Assembly: GCA_038522635.1 (NCBI GenBank)
Contig: JBCBJZ010000075.1
Span: 1 to 17,148, forward strand
DNA length: 17,148 nt
Reading direction: 5' to 3'
DNA from: JBCBJZ01 sp038522635
GTDB taxonomy: Bacteria; Pseudomonadota; Alphaproteobacteria; Rhizobiales; Hyphomicrobiaceae
The translations under genes were made by a program, and so were the position numbers. Below are positions 14,655-17,148 of the stretch, piece by piece (within the stretch, counting starts at the first letter, position 1; each line of letters opens with the position of its first letter). The notes under the pieces were generated by a model that searched no databases, was not told where the DNA came from, and saw nothing but the letters and a program-made list of their open reading frames with translations.

Positions 14655-15809
14655 ATGGCGCAACCCTATGATTACGACTACCTCGCACCGCTGAGCGTGT
14701 CGGAAAAGCTGTGGCGCGTGAACTGGTTGGTGATCGCCATCATCGCCGTGCTGGGCGGCATCGGCGTGGTGGCGCTGTTCTCGGTTGCGGGCGGGTCATT
14801 GCAACCCTGGGCGGAGCAGCACGCCTTGCGCATGCTGTTTGGCGTTGCGCTGATCTTGGTGGTGGCCGCGACCCCGATCCGATTCTGGCTGGCGATCGCC
14901 TATCCGGTCTATCTGGTGGCGCTGGCGTTGCTTGTCGCTGTGTTCTTGTTTGGCACGCTGCGGATGGGCGCCCAGCGTTGGATAGAGATTGGACCGCTGT
15001 CGTTTCAACCCTCCGAGATGATGAAGGTGGCGCTCGTTGCCGCGTTGGCGCGCTACTACCAATGGCTGCCGCCGCACCGCGTTTCAAACCCGATTTGGCT
15101 GCTGCCCCCGTTGATCATGATCGCATTGCCGGCGGCGTTCGTGTTGAAGCAACCCGACCTCGGCACAGCCGTCCTGTTCATCGTGGTCGGTCTCAGCATC
15201 CTGTTTCTGGCGGGCGTCAATCTGCTTTATTTCGCTGCAGGCGCAGCGGCGGTCGCAGCGCTCGTGCCGGTGGTGCTGGCCAACCTGCACGATTATCAGC
15301 GTCGGCGGCTGATGACGTTCTGGGAGCCCGACCGCGATCCGCTGGGTGCGGGCTACCACATCGCGCAGTCGAAAATCGCGCTGGGGTCCGGAGGGATCAC
15401 GGGCAAGGGCTTCATGAAGGGCACTCAAAGCCAGCTCAATTTCCTGCCCGAGAAGCACACCGATTTCATCTTTCCAATGCTCGGCGAAGAAATGGGCTTC
15501 ATCGGGACGATGATGTTGCTGGTGCTCTACGGGCTGCTGTTCTTCGTGTTGCTGACGATGGGGCTGCGCTGCCGTAATCAGTTCTCTCGGTTGTTGATCG
15601 GGGGCAGCAGCGTTGTTGTGTTCGTCTACCTGTTTATCAACGTGGCGATGGTGACGGGGCTGGTCCCGGTGGTCGGCGTGCCGCTGCCGCTGGTGTCCTA
15701 TGGGGGCACCTCGATGATCACCATCATGTTCGCCTTGGGCTTGGCGCAATGTGGCTATGTCCATCGCCGCGAGATGTTGCGGCGGTCTGACATGGGGACG
15801 ATCTGCTAA
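14655..15809 (+). CDS. rodA: Rod shape-determining SEDS glycosyltransferase RodA
   Basis: A SEDS-family peptidoglycan polymerase of 384 residues with about ten transmembrane helices. Visible family motifs are MGAQRWIEIGPLSFQPSEMMKV, KQPDLGTAVLFIVVG, GYHIAQSKIALGSGGITGKG, QSQLNFLPEKHTDFIF with the catalytic Asp270 (equivalent to Asp262 of E. coli RodA), GEEMGFIGT, and PLVSYGGTSM near the C terminus. It polymerises lipid II into glycan strands together with PBP2. The frame is open far upstream inside mrdA, but homology begins at the ATG at 14655, four bases after the mrdA stop with GAGG/AGGG just upstream; upstream residues of that frame look like out-of-frame mrdA. It is the last gene of the cluster: 171 bases of non-coding sequence precede putA. 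Confidence 0.96.
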   Translation: MAQPYDYDYLAPLSVSEKLWRVNWLVIAIIAVLGGIGVVALFSVAGGSLQPWAEQHALRMLFGVALILVVAATPIRFWLAIAYPVYLVALALLVAVFLFGTLRMGAQRWIEIGPLSFQPSEMMKVALVAALARYYQWLPPHRVSNPIWLLPPLIMIALPAAFVLKQPDLGTAVLFIVVGLSILFLAGVNLLYFAAGAAAVAALVPVVLANLHDYQRRRLMTFWEPDRDPLGAGYHIAQSKIALGSGGITGKGFMKGTQSQLNFLPEKHTDFIFPMLGEEMGFIGTMMLLVLYGLLFFVLLTMGLRCRNQFSRLLIGGSSVVVFVYLFINVAMVTGLVPVVGVPLPLVSYGGTSMITIMFALGLAQCGYVHRREMLRRSDMGTIC

Positions 15810-15835
15810 AGCGACGGGCGCAAACTGCGAAGCAC

Positions 15836-15864
15836 AGGCCCAGCGGGTGGATGATGGGCTTTGA
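15836..15864 (+). terminator. Possible weak terminator after rodA
   Basis: AGGCCCA (15836-15842) can pair with TGGGCTT (15855-15861), seven pairs with one G-U, followed only by TTGAGG. The T-tract is poor, so this may be just a hairpin. It is placed 27 bases after the rodA stop, where a cluster terminator would be expected. Confidence 0.3.
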
Positions 15865-15980
15865 GGCTAACGCTCCCGACACAGATTGATCTTTGCCCGC
15901 AACGCGCCCACTCTTCGCGCCGACGCCTGACGCTCGCTTTTTTGAGTCGTCCCGCTGAACGCTGCCGCGAAAGGGTTGCC

Positions 15981-17148
15981 ATGACCAGCTCCCAGCCCCG
16001 CGCGTTGATGCGCGCTGCCGTTCTTGAGCCCGAAGCCACCTGCGTCCCTGCCCTGATCGAATTGGCGGCGCTGTCACCTGAAAGGCGCGCGGCCATCGCG
16101 ACACGTGCAAGCGCGTTGGTCACAGCCGTGCGCGGCTCATCCGACCCCGGCATGATGGAAGCATTTCTCGCCGAATACGGCCTATCGACGGATGAAGGCA
16201 TCGCGTTGATGTGCCTGGCTGAGGCGCTGTTGCGTGTCCCTGACGCCGAGACGATCGATGATCTGATCCAGGACAAAATCGCGCCGCACGACTGGGGCGC
16301 GCATGTGGGCGATTCCGGTTCAATCCTTGTCAACGCGTCGACGTGGGCGCTGATGCTGACCGGACAGGTCCTCGAAGAGGACAACGACAAAGGCATCGTA
16401 TCGGCCTTGCGCGGCATGGTGCGGCGGCTGGGTGAACCGGTGATCCGCACGGCGGTCGCCCGGGTGATGCGGGAGATGGGCGCGCAATTCGTGCTGGGCC
16501 GGACGATTGAGGAAGCGATGGCGCGCGGGCGCTCGCAGGAACAGCGCGGCTACACCTATTCGTACGACATGCTCGGTGAGGCCGCCCGCACGCATGACGA
16601 TGCGCAGCGCTACGATGAAGCGTACACCGCGGCTTTGGCGGCGATCGGTCGGGCGGCGGACGCGGCATCGGCCGTGCGCCAGAACCCGGGGATTTCGGTC
16701 AAGCTTTCAGCCCTGCATCCGCGCTACGAAGTGGCCCAGGCGGATGTTTGCGTGCCCGTGTTGCGCACGCGGCTGTTGGCGCTTGCGCAAGCTGCGAAGG
16801 CGGCCGGCATCGGGCTCAACGTTGATGCCGAAGAGGCCGATCGGCTTGATCTATCGCTCGACGTGATCGAGGCGGTGATCGCGGCGCCCTCGTTGCGCGG
16901 ATGGGATGGCTTCGGGGTCGTGGTGCAGGCCTACGGCCAACGCGCGCGCCACGTGATCAAATGGATCTACGAGCAGGCCGAACGGCACGATCGGCGGGTG
17001 ATGGTGCGTCTGGTGAAGGGCGCCTACTGGGACAGCGAGATCAAACAGGCGCAGGTGCTGGGCGTTGACGGATTTCCCGTGTTTACGAACAAAGCCGCAA
17101 CGGACGTCTCCTATATCGCACATGCGCGCACCCTGCTCGAGATGCAGG
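15981..17148 (+). CDS. putA: Bifunctional proline dehydrogenase / P5C dehydrogenase PutA (5' part)
   Basis: The first 389 residues are visible and the gene continues off the right edge. PutA oxidises proline to P5C with FAD, then to glutamate with NAD+. Seen: an N-terminal helical region (MTSSQPRALMRAAVL through DTAETIDD-like PDAETIDDLIQDKIAPHDWG), then the proline dehydrogenase barrel with YTYSYDMLGEAARTHDDA, GISVKLSALHPRYE, GIGLNVDAEEADRLDLSLDV, GFGVVVQAYGQRA, RLVKGAYWDSEIKQAQV and PVFTNKAATDVSYIAHA. No ribbon-helix-helix DNA-binding domain precedes the helical region, so this is the non-repressor form common in alphaproteobacteria; such putA genes are often controlled by a separate Lrp-type regulator, which is not in the window. 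The ATG at 15981 has AAAGGG upstream. The aldehyde dehydrogenase half lies beyond the window and is inferred from the family. Confidence 0.93.
   Translation, partial: MTSSQPRALMRAAVLEPEATCVPALIELAALSPERRAAIATRASALVTAVRGSSDPGMMEAFLAEYGLSTDEGIALMCLAEALLRVPDAETIDDLIQDKIAPHDWGAHVGDSGSILVNASTWALMLTGQVLEEDNDKGIVSALRGMVRRLGEPVIRTAVARVMREMGAQFVLGRTIEEAMARGRSQEQRGYTYSYDMLGEAARTHDDAQRYDEAYTAALAAIGRAADAASAVRQNPGISVKLSALHPRYEVAQADVCVPVLRTRLLALAQAAKAAGIGLNVDAEEADRLDLSLDVIEAVIAAPSLRGWDGFGVVVQAYGQRARHVIKWIYEQAERHDRRVMVRLVKGAYWDSEIKQAQVLGVDGFPVFTNKAATDVSYIAHARTLLEMQ

Overview
The window is about 17 kb of GC-rich DNA. Codon use, gene order and family resemblance point to an alphaproteobacterium, most likely Hyphomicrobiales or a close relative. 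Supporting signs are leuA followed by a complete mreB-mreC-mreD-mrdA-rodA cluster, an Omp25-type small beta-barrel, a basic peptidoglycan-binding protein of rhizobial style, a rhizobial-type Nudix protein and a putA that starts without a ribbon-helix-helix domain. I see no rRNA, tRNA, CRISPR array, insertion sequence or integrase.

Layout. Positions 1-2363 (minus strand) hold a basic exported peptidoglycan-binding protein followed 11 bases later by an HI0933/YhiN-type flavoprotein that runs off the left edge. Positions 2364-3222 are an ORF-poor stretch with an 18-bp perfect palindrome and a consensus DnaA box. Positions 3223-4431 encode an unrecognised four-helix membrane protein with a periplasmic coil and a cytoplasmic domain resembling the winged helix at the end of phage/plasmid primase-helicases. 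It converges on an outer-membrane beta-barrel gene (4572-5267, minus), and two strong intrinsic terminators lie between them. Then come a Nudix hydrolase (5728-6456) and a PhzF-family protein (6628-7542).

Positions 7543-9453 are the leucine biosynthesis locus. A 36-codon leader ORF with a Leu-Pro-Leu-Leu-Leu block precedes leuA. RNA-structure candidates surround it, including an 11-bp perfect complement between the leader's Leu block and the sequence just upstream of leuA. This looks like leucine-responsive control, perhaps acting on translation because no U-tract terminator is visible. It is the most interesting part of the window.

Positions 10009-15809 are the elongasome cluster. MreB filaments, MreC and MreD organise the transpeptidase PBP2 (MrdA) and the SEDS glycosyltransferase RodA for lateral wall synthesis. 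mreD/mrdA and mrdA/rodA are nearly abutting, consistent with co-expression. From 15981 to the right edge is the first third of putA (proline to glutamate catabolism).
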